DNA from: Gemmatimonas groenlandica
Lineage (GTDB): Bacteria; Gemmatimonadota; Gemmatimonadetes; Gemmatimonadales; Gemmatimonadaceae
Direction: 5' to 3'
Assembly (NCBI RefSeq): GCF_013004105.1
Contig: NZ_CP053085.1
Location: 2,666,001 to 2,730,000 of the forward strand
DNA: 64,000 nt
This document shows, piece by piece, positions 1 through 8,494 of the stretch (the stretch's first letter is position 1; each line of letters opens with the position of its first letter). Below the pieces are notes generated by a model, which had not been told where the DNA came from, searched no databases, and was given only the letters and a program-made list of their open reading frames with translations. The position numbers and the translations under genes are program-made.

Positions 1-1
1 G

Positions 2-481
2 CTCGATCAGCCGACCGATCATGCGCATGATGACGTGCCGTCGCATACGGCCGAGTATCCAGTCGATGCGGCGTTGCATGCGATGCTCGACACGGTCGAG
101 ACGGAGATTGCGCCGCTCGCTGCATCGATCGCGGTGATCACGCCGGAGCGCGTGTTCGTGCCCGAGCCCGTGGTCGTGCAGGTGGTCGTGCCCGTAGCCG
201 AGTTCGTAGCCGAATTCGAAGTCGACGTCGAGGTGATCACGCCGGTGTCGGACGAGCCAGCGATCGCTGCGTCAACCGACACGTCGGACACGTCGGACAC
301 GTCCGACGCCGAAAGCGCCGACGCCGCGGGCGACGCGACCCGTCGCAAGCGGCGGCGTGGTCGTCGTGGTGGCCGTCGACTCAGAGCCGCGGAACAGCGC
401 CGCCAGTCCGAGGCGGACGGATCACCCATGCCGCCCGATGGCGGTGACGACGCCGACGATGGCGATGACAACGAGGAGTAA
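2..481 (+). CDS. C-terminal part of an unidentified protein with acidic and Arg-rich tail (5' truncated)
   Basis: The reading frame is open from the window edge to a TAA at 479-481, so only the C-terminal 159 residues are seen. There is a low-complexity Val/Glu/Pro stretch, a short tandem of DTS triplets (about 278-306), a strongly basic patch (RRKRRRGRRGGRRLR) and an acidic end (DDADDGDDNEE). No catalytic motif is visible in this part. The stop lies within the ribosome binding site of metG, so the two genes are probably co-transcribed. In several phyla PSP1/RicT-family proteins carry similar basic tails and lie near metG. That makes RicT a reasonable guess, but the diagnostic domain would lie outside the window. 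Confidence 0.55.
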   Translation, partial: LDQPTDHAHDDVPSHTAEYPVDAALHAMLDTVETEIAPLAASIAVITPERVFVPEPVVVQVVVPVAEFVAEFEVDVEVITPVSDEPAIAASTDTSDTSDTSDAESADAAGDATRRKRRRGRRGGRRLRAAEQRRQSEADGSPMPPDGGDDADDGDDNEE

Positions 482-488
482 GCCGGAC

Positions 489-2042
489 GTGCCGCGATTC
501 TATCTGACCACCGCCATCGATTACGCGAATGGCGATCCGCACCTTGGCCACGCTCTGGAGAAGATCGGCGCCGATGTCATCGCGCGCTATCGTCGCCAGT
601 GCGGTGACGACGTGCATCTGTTGATCGGCATGGATGAGCACGGGCAGAAGGTGCAGCAGACCGCGGCGAAGGATGGCGTCGCGCCGCAAGCCTTTACCGA
701 TGAAATCGCGGCGCGCTTTCAGGCGATCTGGTCCAAGCTTGGCATTTCGTACGATCAGTTCATCCGCACCACGGAGTCCCATCACAAGACCGGTGTGCAG
801 GCGCTCATCCGCATGATCGCCGAACGCAATCCGGATGACTTCTACGAGCGCTCGTACACCGGCATGTACTGCGTCGGGTGTGAAGCGTTCAAGCAGGACG
901 CGGATATCGTCGAAGGAAAGTGCGTCCTGCATCCCACGCGAACGCTCGAGGAAGTGGAAGAACGCAACTGGTTCTTCCGCCTCTCGAAGTATCAGGGCTT
1001 CCTGCAGAACCTACTGGCGACGAATCCGTCGTTCATCGAGCCCGAGAGCCGTCGTAACGAGATCCTCGGATTGCTGGCGCAGGGCCTCGACGACATCTCG
1101 GCCTCACGTGCCCGCCTCGACTGGGCCGTGCCGTTCCCGCTCGTGCTCTCGAACGGTGAAACACAGGGCACGTATGTGTGGTTCGACGCCTTGCCGAACT
1201 ACCTCACGGGCACCGGCTTCCCGGATGCCGGCTACGAAGCGCGCTGGCCCGCCGACCTGCACATCATCGGCAAGGACATCACGCGCTTTCACGTCGTGAT
1301 CTGGCCGGCCATGCTCGAGGCGGCGGGACTGCCGTTACCGAAGCAGGTGTGGGCGCACGGGTTCGTACAGTTGGGCGGCGAACGCTTCTCCAAGAGTGCG
1401 GGCGTGAAGCTCGATCTCGGCGAAGCGATCGACCGCTACGGGGCCGATGCGTTCCGCTATGTGCTGCTGCGCGAAGTGCCCTTCGACAGCGACGGCAACT
1501 TCTCCTGGGAGCGCTTCGAAGAGCGCTACACGAGCGATCTCGCCAATGCGTTCGGCAATCTGGCCAGCCGCGCCATCGCGATGGTCGAGAAGTACTTCGA
1601 CGGCGTCGTACCCGCTGCGGCGCGCCCCGACGCGGAGCTGGACGACGACGCCGACGTCGCCGCCTACCACGCCGGAATGAACGGCTCGCGCGGCTGGCTG
1701 CTGCACGAGGGACTGGCGGCCGTCTCGCGGATGACGGCGCGCGCGAATGAGTACACCGCCGCGACCACGCCTTGGGCCGTTGCCAAAGAGGCGGCGCGTA
1801 CGGCGGAACTCGAGCAGATCCTCGCCTCGCTCATTCGTCGAATTGCACGGCAGACCGTGCTGCTCGCGCCGTTCATGCCCACGAAAGTCGAAGCCGTGTG
1901 GACGCAGCTCGGGGCTCCGGGGACGGTCGCCGCTCAGCGGATTGACGCGCTGGCCGAGCTCGAACCGGCCGGCTGGCGGGTGCAAAAGGGAGAAGGCGTC
2001 TTCCCGCGCCCCGCACCGCCAACGGCTCCGCCGGCCAAGTAG
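489..2042 (+). CDS. metG: Methionyl-tRNA synthetase, short form
   Basis: Class I aminoacyl-tRNA synthetase that charges tRNA-Met in the cytoplasm. The HIGH-like motif PHLGH is at residues 17-21. A zinc knuckle follows (C128, C131, C145, H148), and the KMSKS-type loop FSKSA is at 300-304. An anticodon-binding helical domain fills the C-terminal third. At 517 residues it lacks the C-terminal EMAP/dimerisation domain of longer forms. The open frame extends upstream to 357, but GTG at 489 is chosen. It has AGGAG at 474-478 with 10-nt spacing and gives the usual start (PRFYLTTAIDYANG). The ATGs at 459 and 465 would lie inside the preceding gene without a good ribosome binding site. Confidence 0.97.
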   Translation: MPRFYLTTAIDYANGDPHLGHALEKIGADVIARYRRQCGDDVHLLIGMDEHGQKVQQTAAKDGVAPQAFTDEIAARFQAIWSKLGISYDQFIRTTESHHKTGVQALIRMIAERNPDDFYERSYTGMYCVGCEAFKQDADIVEGKCVLHPTRTLEEVEERNWFFRLSKYQGFLQNLLATNPSFIEPESRRNEILGLLAQGLDDISASRARLDWAVPFPLVLSNGETQGTYVWFDALPNYLTGTGFPDAGYEARWPADLHIIGKDITRFHVVIWPAMLEAAGLPLPKQVWAHGFVQLGGERFSKSAGVKLDLGEAIDRYGADAFRYVLLREVPFDSDGNFSWERFEERYTSDLANAFGNLASRAIAMVEKYFDGVVPAAARPDAELDDDADVAAYHAGMNGSRGWLLHEGLAAVSRMTARANEYTAATTPWAVAKEAARTAELEQILASLIRRIARQTVLLAPFMPTKVEAVWTQLGAPGTVAAQRIDALAELEPAGWRVQKGEGVFPRPAPPTAPPAK

Positions 2043-2132
2043 ACCGTCACACCAGCGGCGTTTTAGTTATCGCCTCGCGTCGGGTCGTCACAGGAATCGA
2101 GACTTCTCGTTCGGTGTTCGAAATGCCACCAT

Positions 2133-2161
2133 TTGTGAAATTACTTTCATGATGGATTAAT
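2133..2161 (+). promoter_or_regulatory. Candidate promoter of the minor-pilin operon
   Basis: An AT-rich island in otherwise GC-rich DNA has TTGTGA (2133-2138), a 17-nt spacer and ATTAAT (2156-2161). Each hexamer matches the sigma-70 consensus at 4 of 6 positions. It lies 44 nt upstream of the first pilin start. This is a visual call only. Confidence 0.3.
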
Positions 2162-2204
2162 CGTACTTCATCTGGCGTACCGATCCTAAGCCAGAGGAAG
2201 TGCC

Positions 2205-4082
2205 ATGACGACCCATCGATTCTCGCAGCCGCGGCTGCCAGCGCTCCGCCCTCGTCGAGGCTTTGCCCTCGAGGTGGTGCTGCTCATACTCGTGATGTTC
2301 TCCATCATCGTCCTGGCCGGGTTGTCGGCAGTGACGACGATCGCTCGCACCTCGAACGCCGACTATCGGGGTGCCCGCGCCTCGTACGCGGCTGAGGGCG
2401 GCGCCGACGACATCATGTCGCAACTCGACGCGGCGATGCAGGACGGCATCATCAACGGCGAGGATATCGCGTCGATCACGAAGCCGGAGATCACCGGCTT
2501 TCGCATGACGCAGAGCACGTCGACGACAGGCACTCCTGAGTCGAGGACCATTACGGCCGGTCCGTTCGCCGGGCTGTACTCCCTGAACCAGCCGATCGAC
2601 ATCACCGTCACGGCTCGCGACACGTCCGGCAACAAGGCCACTGCCGTGTTGTCGGTGAATGCCCAGACGATTCCGCTCTTTCAGTTCGGCGTGTTCTACG
2701 AGGACGACCTCGAGATCCTGCCGGGCGCACCGATGACCTTTGCGGGTTGGGTGCACACCAACGGCAACCTGTATCTCTCGTCGGCGAGTGCCACGTTCCA
2801 GAGCAATCTCACGACACCCGACAGCGTGTTCTGGAATCGGAAGAACGCGAACGATCGACTCAGTGGCGTGCGAATCAACAATGCCGCGGGTACCGCCGTG
2901 CAGCTCGACTTCGACTCGCGCAGTCTGTCCGAGCCGGCATTCAAGACCCGCAGTGAAGTACGCTTCAACGGGCGCCTGATGTCGAAGGCGCATGGTGTAC
3001 GCCCGCTGAAGCTACCGCTGCCGGCGAACGTAGCCCCCGTCACGCTCGTGCAACCGCGCAGTGCCGGCGACAGTCCGATGGTGCAGGATGTGAAGATGGC
3101 CTGGAAGGCCGACTGGTACATCACGGTGAACGCGGCGGTGTTCGACATCGCCAATGCCGCCACGATGAATGCCTCACTGTGCACGACGTACATGACCCAC
3201 GAGCGCAGCGGCGGTCTGCAGGTTCCCGATGCCGCGTCGTGCGCCAAGATCTTCAAGCTGCGGCGCAACGCGTTCTACGAAGGACGCGAGGACCTGCGTC
3301 CCGACCTACTTGACATCAACATGGACTCGCTGCGCATCTGGAGCGACGCTTCGAAGGCGGCGCGCGCACCGCGCATCATCTACGTGAACTTCGTCAACGT
3401 CGGTGGCAACACCAACAAGGACTACGTCGCCGTCCGGCTTCGTCAGGGGGCGCAGCTCCCGAAGCCCGGCGTCGCCGCCGACACCGGTGGATTGTCGATG
3501 GTGACCGAGCGCCCGATGTATGTGCTGGGCGACTACAACACCATCATCTGGCGCCCCGCGGCCATCATGAGTGACGCGATCACGTTCCTCTCGAATCCGC
3601 CGAATCCGGCCATGACGTTGACGGCATCGCCGACGGCGAGCGGTTGCGGCCAGAGCGGACAGACGGGATGGTGCGATACCCTGCAAACCAACTACGCCAA
3701 GCGCGTGGCGCGTCCGGCCACGGTGAACGCGGCCTTGTTGGTGGGACATTCGCCCACTACGTGCGACTACGCGCGCGCCGGATGCACGTTGCCAGCGTAT
3801 GGTGGTGGCCTCGAGAACTTGCCACGGTTCCTCGAGAACTGGAGTGGCGTCACCTTCCGCTACACCGGCTCACTCGTCTCGCTTTATCAGAGTCGCTTCG
3901 CCTTCGGACTCTGGGGCAACTCTACCAATCCCGGTAGTTCGGGAGCGCCCAGCGGTGGGTACTACGATGCGCCGACCCGTGCGTGGAGCTTCGACGTGAA
4001 CTTCCGCTTCCCTGAACGATTGCCGCCCGGCACACCGTCCGTCGGCACCGTGTTGCAAACCGCGTTCCGGCCACTGTACTGA
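2205..4082 (+). CDS. PilX-like minor pilin / pilus assembly protein
   Basis: The N-terminus has a type III (prepilin-like) signal: basic residues, then RRG followed by FALEVVLLILVMFSIIVLAGL, a single hydrophobic helix typical of PilX N-terminal domains. The following helical stretch (NADYRGARASYAAEGGADD) is the usual PilX alpha-helical neck. The remaining ~500 residues are a large extracytoplasmic region with no motif I recognise. At 625 residues it is much longer than proteobacterial PilX (about 170-200). SD-like AGAGGAAG precedes the ATG. It is the first of four genes with 1-4 nt overlaps, and its TGA shares one base with the next ATG. Expected role: a minor pilin at the tip or priming complex of a type IV pilus or related type II secretion pseudopilus. 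Confidence 0.75.
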   Translation: MTTHRFSQPRLPALRPRRGFALEVVLLILVMFSIIVLAGLSAVTTIARTSNADYRGARASYAAEGGADDIMSQLDAAMQDGIINGEDIASITKPEITGFRMTQSTSTTGTPESRTITAGPFAGLYSLNQPIDITVTARDTSGNKATAVLSVNAQTIPLFQFGVFYEDDLEILPGAPMTFAGWVHTNGNLYLSSASATFQSNLTTPDSVFWNRKNANDRLSGVRINNAAGTAVQLDFDSRSLSEPAFKTRSEVRFNGRLMSKAHGVRPLKLPLPANVAPVTLVQPRSAGDSPMVQDVKMAWKADWYITVNAAVFDIANAATMNASLCTTYMTHERSGGLQVPDAASCAKIFKLRRNAFYEGREDLRPDLLDINMDSLRIWSDASKAARAPRIIYVNFVNVGGNTNKDYVAVRLRQGAQLPKPGVAADTGGLSMVTERPMYVLGDYNTIIWRPAAIMSDAITFLSNPPNPAMTLTASPTASGCGQSGQTGWCDTLQTNYAKRVARPATVNAALLVGHSPTTCDYARAGCTLPAYGGGLENLPRFLENWSGVTFRYTGSLVSLYQSRFAFGLWGNSTNPGSSGAPSGGYYDAPTRAWSFDVNFRFPERLPPGTPSVGTVLQTAFRPLY

Positions 4083-4660
4083 TGTCAATCCGCACAGACG
4101 CACGGCGTGAACGGCGCGGCTTCACGATCATCGAGCTGCTCGCGGTCGTGATGATCGTGGGCATCATGATGGCCGTGATGCTGCCCAAGTTCCGCATCTC
4201 CGAGAAGACCGAAGTTCAGCTGGCCGGCATTCAGCTGGCGCAGGACATCGATATCGCTCGTACCCGCGCCCTGTCTACGCGCGAGCAGGTGCGCGTCGCG
4301 TTCAACGGCACGACGCGAAAGTACGGTGGGTATCTCGACGACGACGGCGACGGCACCATTTCCGAAAGCGCCGCCGAGTGGCAGGCGCTGCGCGGCTTCG
4401 GCATCCGCGAACTCCCCATTCGCGTGTCGTTCAGCCGGGGCTCGGCGGGCCGGATTCCCGATGATGCCACCACCGGCGGCATCGGACTGACCAATGCACG
4501 GATCGAATTCGACTCCCGTGGACTCACCATGCCGATGGGTGCACGCGGCGTGGTGTATCTGGCCAACGACAACGACCCGTACGCGGTCGTGGCGGTGCAG
4601 ATCACGCCGTCCGGGAACGTGCGTTTCTGGACCTATCACCAGGATGGAGGTTGGCAATGA
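4082..4660 (+). CDS. GspH/FimT family pseudopilin
   Basis: A classic prepilin leader: RRERRG followed by FTIIELLAVVMIVGIMMAVML, with Glu at position 5 of the mature protein. The region after the helix (AGIQLAQDIDIARTRALSTREQVRVAF) matches the conserved GspH/FimT segment. Its 192 residues are normal for the family. Start and stop overlap the neighbouring genes (TGATG upstream, ATGA downstream), which indicates translational coupling. It would be processed by a PilD-type prepilin peptidase and inserted into the inner membrane before assembly. No peptidase or assembly ATPase is encoded in the window. Confidence 0.87.
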   Translation: MSIRTDARRERRGFTIIELLAVVMIVGIMMAVMLPKFRISEKTEVQLAGIQLAQDIDIARTRALSTREQVRVAFNGTTRKYGGYLDDDGDGTISESAAEWQALRGFGIRELPIRVSFSRGSAGRIPDDATTGGIGLTNARIEFDSRGLTMPMGARGVVYLANDNDPYAVVAVQITPSGNVRFWTYHQDGGWQ

Positions 4661-5061
4661 CACCGACGCGAAAGGTACGGCGCGGCTTCACGCTCGTCTC
4701 GATGATCGTCGCCATCATCCTCTTGGCGGTCGGCCTGTCTTCATTGGCGAGCGCGAACGCAAGCACCATCAAGTTGCAGACGTTGGCCCAGAACCGGACC
4801 AACGCGATTGCCATCGGTCGGGCGTATCTCGAACAGGTGCGCACACGTGACCCGTGGCTCGTGGAAACGGAGTCGGCGGTTCGTTTGGGCGCCGAAGGGA
4901 CACCGGAGGCCGATGGTCCGTATGTGCGCACCATGACCGTCACGGTGACGCGCCAGAATCTGGTGAAGATCGACGTGAAGGTGGACTACCCGCGCGCGCA
5001 AACTCCTGTGTTGCTCACCACGTTGCTGTTCCGCGGCAACGGACTCTCCGGAGCGCAATAA
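4657..5061 (+). CDS. PilV-like minor pilin lacking Glu5
   Basis: A 134-residue prepilin-like protein. The leader ends RRG and the mature part begins FTLVSMIVAIILLAVGLSSLA. The start is the ATG at 4657, which has AGGATGGAGG at 4641-4650. The in-frame TTG at 4651 is less likely. Mature position 5, normally Glu in pilins, is Ser. The following AQNRTNAIAIGRAYLEQVRTRD stretch resembles the PilV neck. It overlaps the gene before by 4 nt and the one after by 1 nt. Family assignment rests on the leader and operon position. Confidence 0.75.
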   Translation: MTPTRKVRRGFTLVSMIVAIILLAVGLSSLASANASTIKLQTLAQNRTNAIAIGRAYLEQVRTRDPWLVETESAVRLGAEGTPEADGPYVRTMTVTVTRQNLVKIDVKVDYPRAQTPVLLTTLLFRGNGLSGAQ

Positions 5062-5993
5062 TGCGAACATTACCACGCGCCCGTCGCGGCTTCACCTTGG
5101 CCGAAGTGCTGATCTCCATGACCATAGGTATGGTCGTGATCGCGTCAGCCACAGCGTTCTCGCTTAGTAGCTGGCAGACGCGTCGATCCTGGACCGTGCG
5201 CGAAAACGTCGATCGTGGCGCACGATTCGTCGGTCTCTCCATCGCCCGCGACGTGCAGGAAGCGGGCATCTCGATGGTCGGAACCGCCGTGTTCTCGGCC
5301 CTGGGCTCCGTCGGCGACACGGTATCGGTGCTGTCGGTGCCGTTCGATCCGCAGGAAGCACCCGTGTACCCGATCTTCGATGACGGCGACACGCTGCCGA
5401 ACTACCCGCCGGGCGGCACCTGCGGCGTCAGCTGCATCGACTTCAAGAAGGTGAACGGCGCGTACACGCTCAAAGCGGGTGATCTCGTCCGACTGCAGGT
5501 AGGCACGACGCGGCGCCTGTTGCTGCTCACGAGTGTGGCGAATCAATCCGCCAACGTGTTCCGCATTCAATTCCTGCCGGCCACGCGACTCGTCAATCGT
5601 GAGGCGGGGCTCGACAATCTGTTGCTGGCCCGATCGGGCACGACCATTCAACGACTGAACGCCGTGATGTACTGGCGAGTGCCGTCCACGAAGCAACTGA
5701 TGCGCGCCGAACGGCTCACGTCCACCGGTGCACCTGACGGCGACGTCGTGGCGACCGGCGTGCAGGTGTTTCAGAGTCGGCTCGTGTTCATGTCAGGCGC
5801 CGAGCATCCCACCTATGACGGGCTCGATGCCGACACCACCAATGACGGAAACGACGTGATCGGCGTGCGCATCCGCGCGAAAATTCGCAGTGACCGCAGC
5901 GATCCTGCCGTGAACAAGGGAAAGCCGGTGGATCGGTGGTACGAGTGGCGCGTCGCCCCGCGCAATCTGCTCTACGAGAAGAACCGGATGTAA
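5061..5993 (+). CDS. PilW-like minor pilin
   Basis: A 310-residue protein starting at the ATG at 5061, which overlaps the preceding TAA by one base. The leader RARRG is followed by FTLAEVLISMTIGMVVIASATAF, with Glu in the normal mature position. The neck (NVDRGARFVGLSIARDVQEAGI) is the PilW signature-like segment seen in proteins that place an N-methylated helix before a beta-rich C-terminal domain. It is the last gene of the pilin operon. Only 16 nt separate its stop from the convergent lemA stop, and no hairpin terminator is obvious between them. Confidence 0.8.
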   Translation: MRTLPRARRGFTLAEVLISMTIGMVVIASATAFSLSSWQTRRSWTVRENVDRGARFVGLSIARDVQEAGISMVGTAVFSALGSVGDTVSVLSVPFDPQEAPVYPIFDDGDTLPNYPPGGTCGVSCIDFKKVNGAYTLKAGDLVRLQVGTTRRLLLLTSVANQSANVFRIQFLPATRLVNREAGLDNLLLARSGTTIQRLNAVMYWRVPSTKQLMRAERLTSTGAPDGDVVATGVQVFQSRLVFMSGAEHPTYDGLDADTTNDGNDVIGVRIRAKIRSDRSDPAVNKGKPVDRWYEWRVAPRNLLYEKNRM

Positions 5994-6009
5994 CGGGGCG
6001 ACCGTGCGT

Positions 6010-6669
6010 TTACTTCTTGAAATCGACCGTCGGCGCCGCCCGCGAGGCGGCGTCGGTAACTTCGAAGTACGTGCGCGGCTTGGAACCGGTCACCTTGGCG
6101 GTGAGAACCGCGGGAAACTTACGGATGTACTCGTTGTACAGCCGCACAGCGCCGTTGTAGTCGGTGCGTGATACAGCGATACGGTTCTCGGTGCCGGTGA
6201 GCTCATCCTGCAAGCGAAGGAAGTTCTCGTTCGACTTGAGCTCGGGGTACGCTTCGACCGTTACCGCGAGACGTCCGAGCGAGGTCGTGAGCTGCTGATT
6301 GGCGTTGGCCAATTCGGTCGGATCGGAACCGCCCGGCTTCTGCAACGCACCGACGAGACCGGCCCGCGCCTGCGTGACCGCCGTTAGCACTTCGCTTTCC
6401 TGCGCCGCGAATCCCTTGACGGTGTTCACGAGATTCGGAATCAGGTCGGCGCGTCGCTGCAGCTGCGCATCGATGTTCTGCTTGGCCTGCGCGGCCTGTT
6501 CGTCGTACGACTGGATCGTATTGTAGCCGCACGCGTTCATACCGAGCGGGAGCACGAGAGCGACCGCGAGCACGCGCGCGCGTGAAGCCGCACGCGACGC
6601 GAGGCGAGACCAGGAGAATGGACTGGACGGACGTCCCGAAAGTTGCGTGGTGACCATGGGGCTCCTCAT
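6010..6669 (-). CDS. lemA: LemA family protein
   Basis: Membrane- or lipid-anchored helical-bundle protein. The N-terminal hydrophobic stretch ends near NACGYNTIQ, a possible lipobox. The hallmark LemA core follows (YNTIQSYDEQ...QLQRRADLIPNLVNTVKGFAAQE), then conserved ENFLRLQDELTGTENRIAVSR and YN.YIRKFPA segments. Two starts are possible. The ATG at 6669 overlaps the preceding stop (ATGA). The ATG at 6657 has AGGAG four bases upstream and may be the real one. The family is of uncertain biochemical role and is commonly linked to TPM-domain proteins, as here. Confidence 0.92.
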   Translation of the reverse strand: MRSPMVTTQLSGRPSSPFSWSRLASRAASRARVLAVALVLPLGMNACGYNTIQSYDEQAAQAKQNIDAQLQRRADLIPNLVNTVKGFAAQESEVLTAVTQARAGLVGALQKPGGSDPTELANANQQLTTSLGRLAVTVEAYPELKSNENFLRLQDELTGTENRIAVSRTDYNGAVRLYNEYIRKFPAVLTAKVTGSKPRTYFEVTDAASRAAPTVDFKK

Positions 6670-7433
6670 GATTGGACTGGGGAATTGACTGCAGGTGCCG
6701 CCGTGGGCGGCGTGAATTGATCGAGATATTCGACAAGCACATCCATGCCGCGTACATACCCCGCCAGCACGGATTCCGCTTCGCCGTTGGCGAACGACGT
6801 ACCGCGCACGAGCGCCGAGACCGACATGAACGGCGCGGCGTCAAAGCCGCACCGCGCGGCCGCATCCTGAATCACCCGCGTCGCGTCGCGCTCGGGCTTC
6901 ACGCCGTGCAAGCGCAGGACGGCGCGAAAGATCACGAGCAGCGCACTGAAGCTGGAGCGAAGCAGATCGGTTTGCCGCGCCGCATCGGTTCCGGCCACCA
7001 TCACGCCGCGACGAAGGCGGAGCAACTTGCCCATCGCCTCCTGCTCCGTTTGCAATCGCAGATAGTGGGGATCCACCGCGAGGTCGCTCAGCGACACGGT
7101 GCCATGCAACAGCCGGTGGCGTTCGAGAATGTCGGCGTACTCCATCGGGAAGATGTCCGCCGAGCGCAGCCACTCCTGTTCGGTGAGCACAAGGACCGGC
7201 GGATTGCCGGCCTCCTGCCACGCGCGCATCGTCTGTCCCAGACTGCGCATCTGGGGCACATCGATCGACGAGACGATGACGAGGACATTGAAGTCGGAGT
7301 GCCCGACCACCTGCTCGCCGCTGGCCGCCGAACCGTACAGAACGGCAGCCCGCAGCGCGTCACCGTGGACCTGACGGAGCTGCTGGACGAGATCATCGAG
7401 AGACATCGAAGCACGGGCCATGGATCTGTTCAC
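6666..7433 (-). CDS. Nucleotidyltransferase-fold protein with an altered catalytic motif
   Basis: A 255-residue protein. The N-terminus has the pol-beta/MNT signature LYGSAASGEQVVGHSDFN (residues 32-49): G34-S35 binds the nucleotide phosphates, but the usual D-x-D metal pair reads D47-F-N49. The remainder is helical with a PFM.....ALVRGTSF segment and no motif I recognise. It sits between a TPM-domain gene and lemA, overlapping both by 4 nt (GTGA and ATGA), so all three are co-translated. The substrate is unknown. It could be an inactive relative or an enzyme that tolerates Asn at that site. The GTG at 7433 is favoured by coupling; ATGs at 7421 and 7406 are alternatives. Confidence 0.75.
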   Translation of the reverse strand: MNRSMARASMSLDDLVQQLRQVHGDALRAAVLYGSAASGEQVVGHSDFNVLVIVSSIDVPQMRSLGQTMRAWQEAGNPPVLVLTEQEWLRSADIFPMEYADILERHRLLHGTVSLSDLAVDPHYLRLQTEQEAMGKLLRLRRGVMVAGTDAARQTDLLRSSFSALLVIFRAVLRLHGVKPERDATRVIQDAAARCGFDAAPFMSVSALVRGTSFANGEAESVLAGYVRGMDVLVEYLDQFTPPTAAPAVNSPVQS

Positions 7434-8341
7434 CAGTTGGAGCCGCCACCACCACCACTGAATCCGCCGCCACCGCCGAATCCGCCGAACCCACCGCCAC
7501 CACCACCACCGCCAAAACCGCCGCTGAATCCACCGCCGCCGCTATGCCACCCTCCCGACGAGGGACCGGGAATCGGAATGGGAATGCAGCCCACGCAGCC
7601 TCGCCGGCGGCGTCCGCCGGAGGAGCTGAGCAGAGAGAAGAGAATCACCAGCGCCAGCACAATCATGAACGGTGGAATGCCCCGCGACTGCTGCGGTCGC
7701 CGGCGTTGCTGCGGCGGCGGCACTCCATCCAGCGCGACGCCGAAGTTGGCGGCGTAGCGCCCCGCGACGTCGGTCGCGATGCGCTCCAGCGCGCCGGAGT
7801 AGTCCTGCGCGCGAAAGAGCGGTGTTTGCTCACGACAGATGTCACCCGACGTGGCGTCGGTGATGAACCCTTCGGCGCCCTGCCCCGCCTCGATGCGGCA
7901 GTAGCCCCGGCCGTCATCGGACGTTTCCTTGGGAACCAGCAGGATGATCACACCGACGTTGCGCGCTTGATCGCCGATCGCCGCGCTGGAGCCGACCTTC
8001 CATTCACGGCCCAGCCGTAAGGCCACTTCTTCGACTGGGCGACCGTTCAACGACGGCAACGTGACGACGACCATGTCGCCACGGGTGGCCGCGTTGACGC
8101 GCGTGGCGAGATCGTCGATACGGGCCGCCGCGTCGGGCGCGAGCACCTTCGCGAAGTCGTTGACATAGCCCACGGGCGCTGGCAACGGCTGACCGGCGGC
8201 CGCCACGTGACTCCACGCCAGTGTTGGCGACCCAGCGACGGCCACGATTGCCGCAAGGATCCAGATCATCGCAAACGCCGCGCGCTGAATCGGGCGGGCG
8301 TGGTGACGACGGTTATCGGATTGAACCAAGAGGATGTGCAC
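7430..8341 (-). CDS. TPM-domain (YgcG-type) membrane protein
   Basis: 303 residues. A signal/anchor segment (FAMIWILAAIVAVAG) comes first. The TPM domain (about residues 55-200) has the characteristic YVNDFAKVLAPDAAARIDDLA opening. A second membrane segment (MIVLALVILFSLLSS) and an extreme Gly/Ser/Phe-rich tail ending GGSNW follow. TPM domains are found in photosystem II repair factors and bacterial YgcG; membrane-linked acid phosphatase activity has been proposed. It is the first gene of a coupled trio with the nucleotidyltransferase-like gene and lemA. The Gly-rich tail is repetitive at DNA level (7440-7540) and may be length-variable. Confidence 0.87.
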   Translation of the reverse strand: MHILLVQSDNRRHHARPIQRAAFAMIWILAAIVAVAGSPTLAWSHVAAAGQPLPAPVGYVNDFAKVLAPDAAARIDDLATRVNAATRGDMVVVTLPSLNGRPVEEVALRLGREWKVGSSAAIGDQARNVGVIILLVPKETSDDGRGYCRIEAGQGAEGFITDATSGDICREQTPLFRAQDYSGALERIATDVAGRYAANFGVALDGVPPPQQRRRPQQSRGIPPFMIVLALVILFSLLSSSGGRRRRGCVGCIPIPIPGPSSGGWHSGGGGFSGGFGGGGGGGGFGGFGGGGGFSGGGGGSNW

Positions 8342-8494
8342 GAAGTGAAAGATACAGTCCCTACGGTCGCCGCAGGGATTCGGTGTCAGGCCGTCGCCCG
8401 AGTTACCGCTATAGCATGAGCAGTGCCGACGTCTCTCAATCCGTTAGATTCAGGCGTGTCGCACCGCATCGCTCTTCTCCCGATCCTGAATTTC

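Noticed and set aside
357-488. N-terminal extension of methionyl-tRNA synthetase
   Set aside because: It overlaps the preceding gene in another frame, has no ribosome binding site and does not resemble the family start. GTG 489 with AGGAG does.
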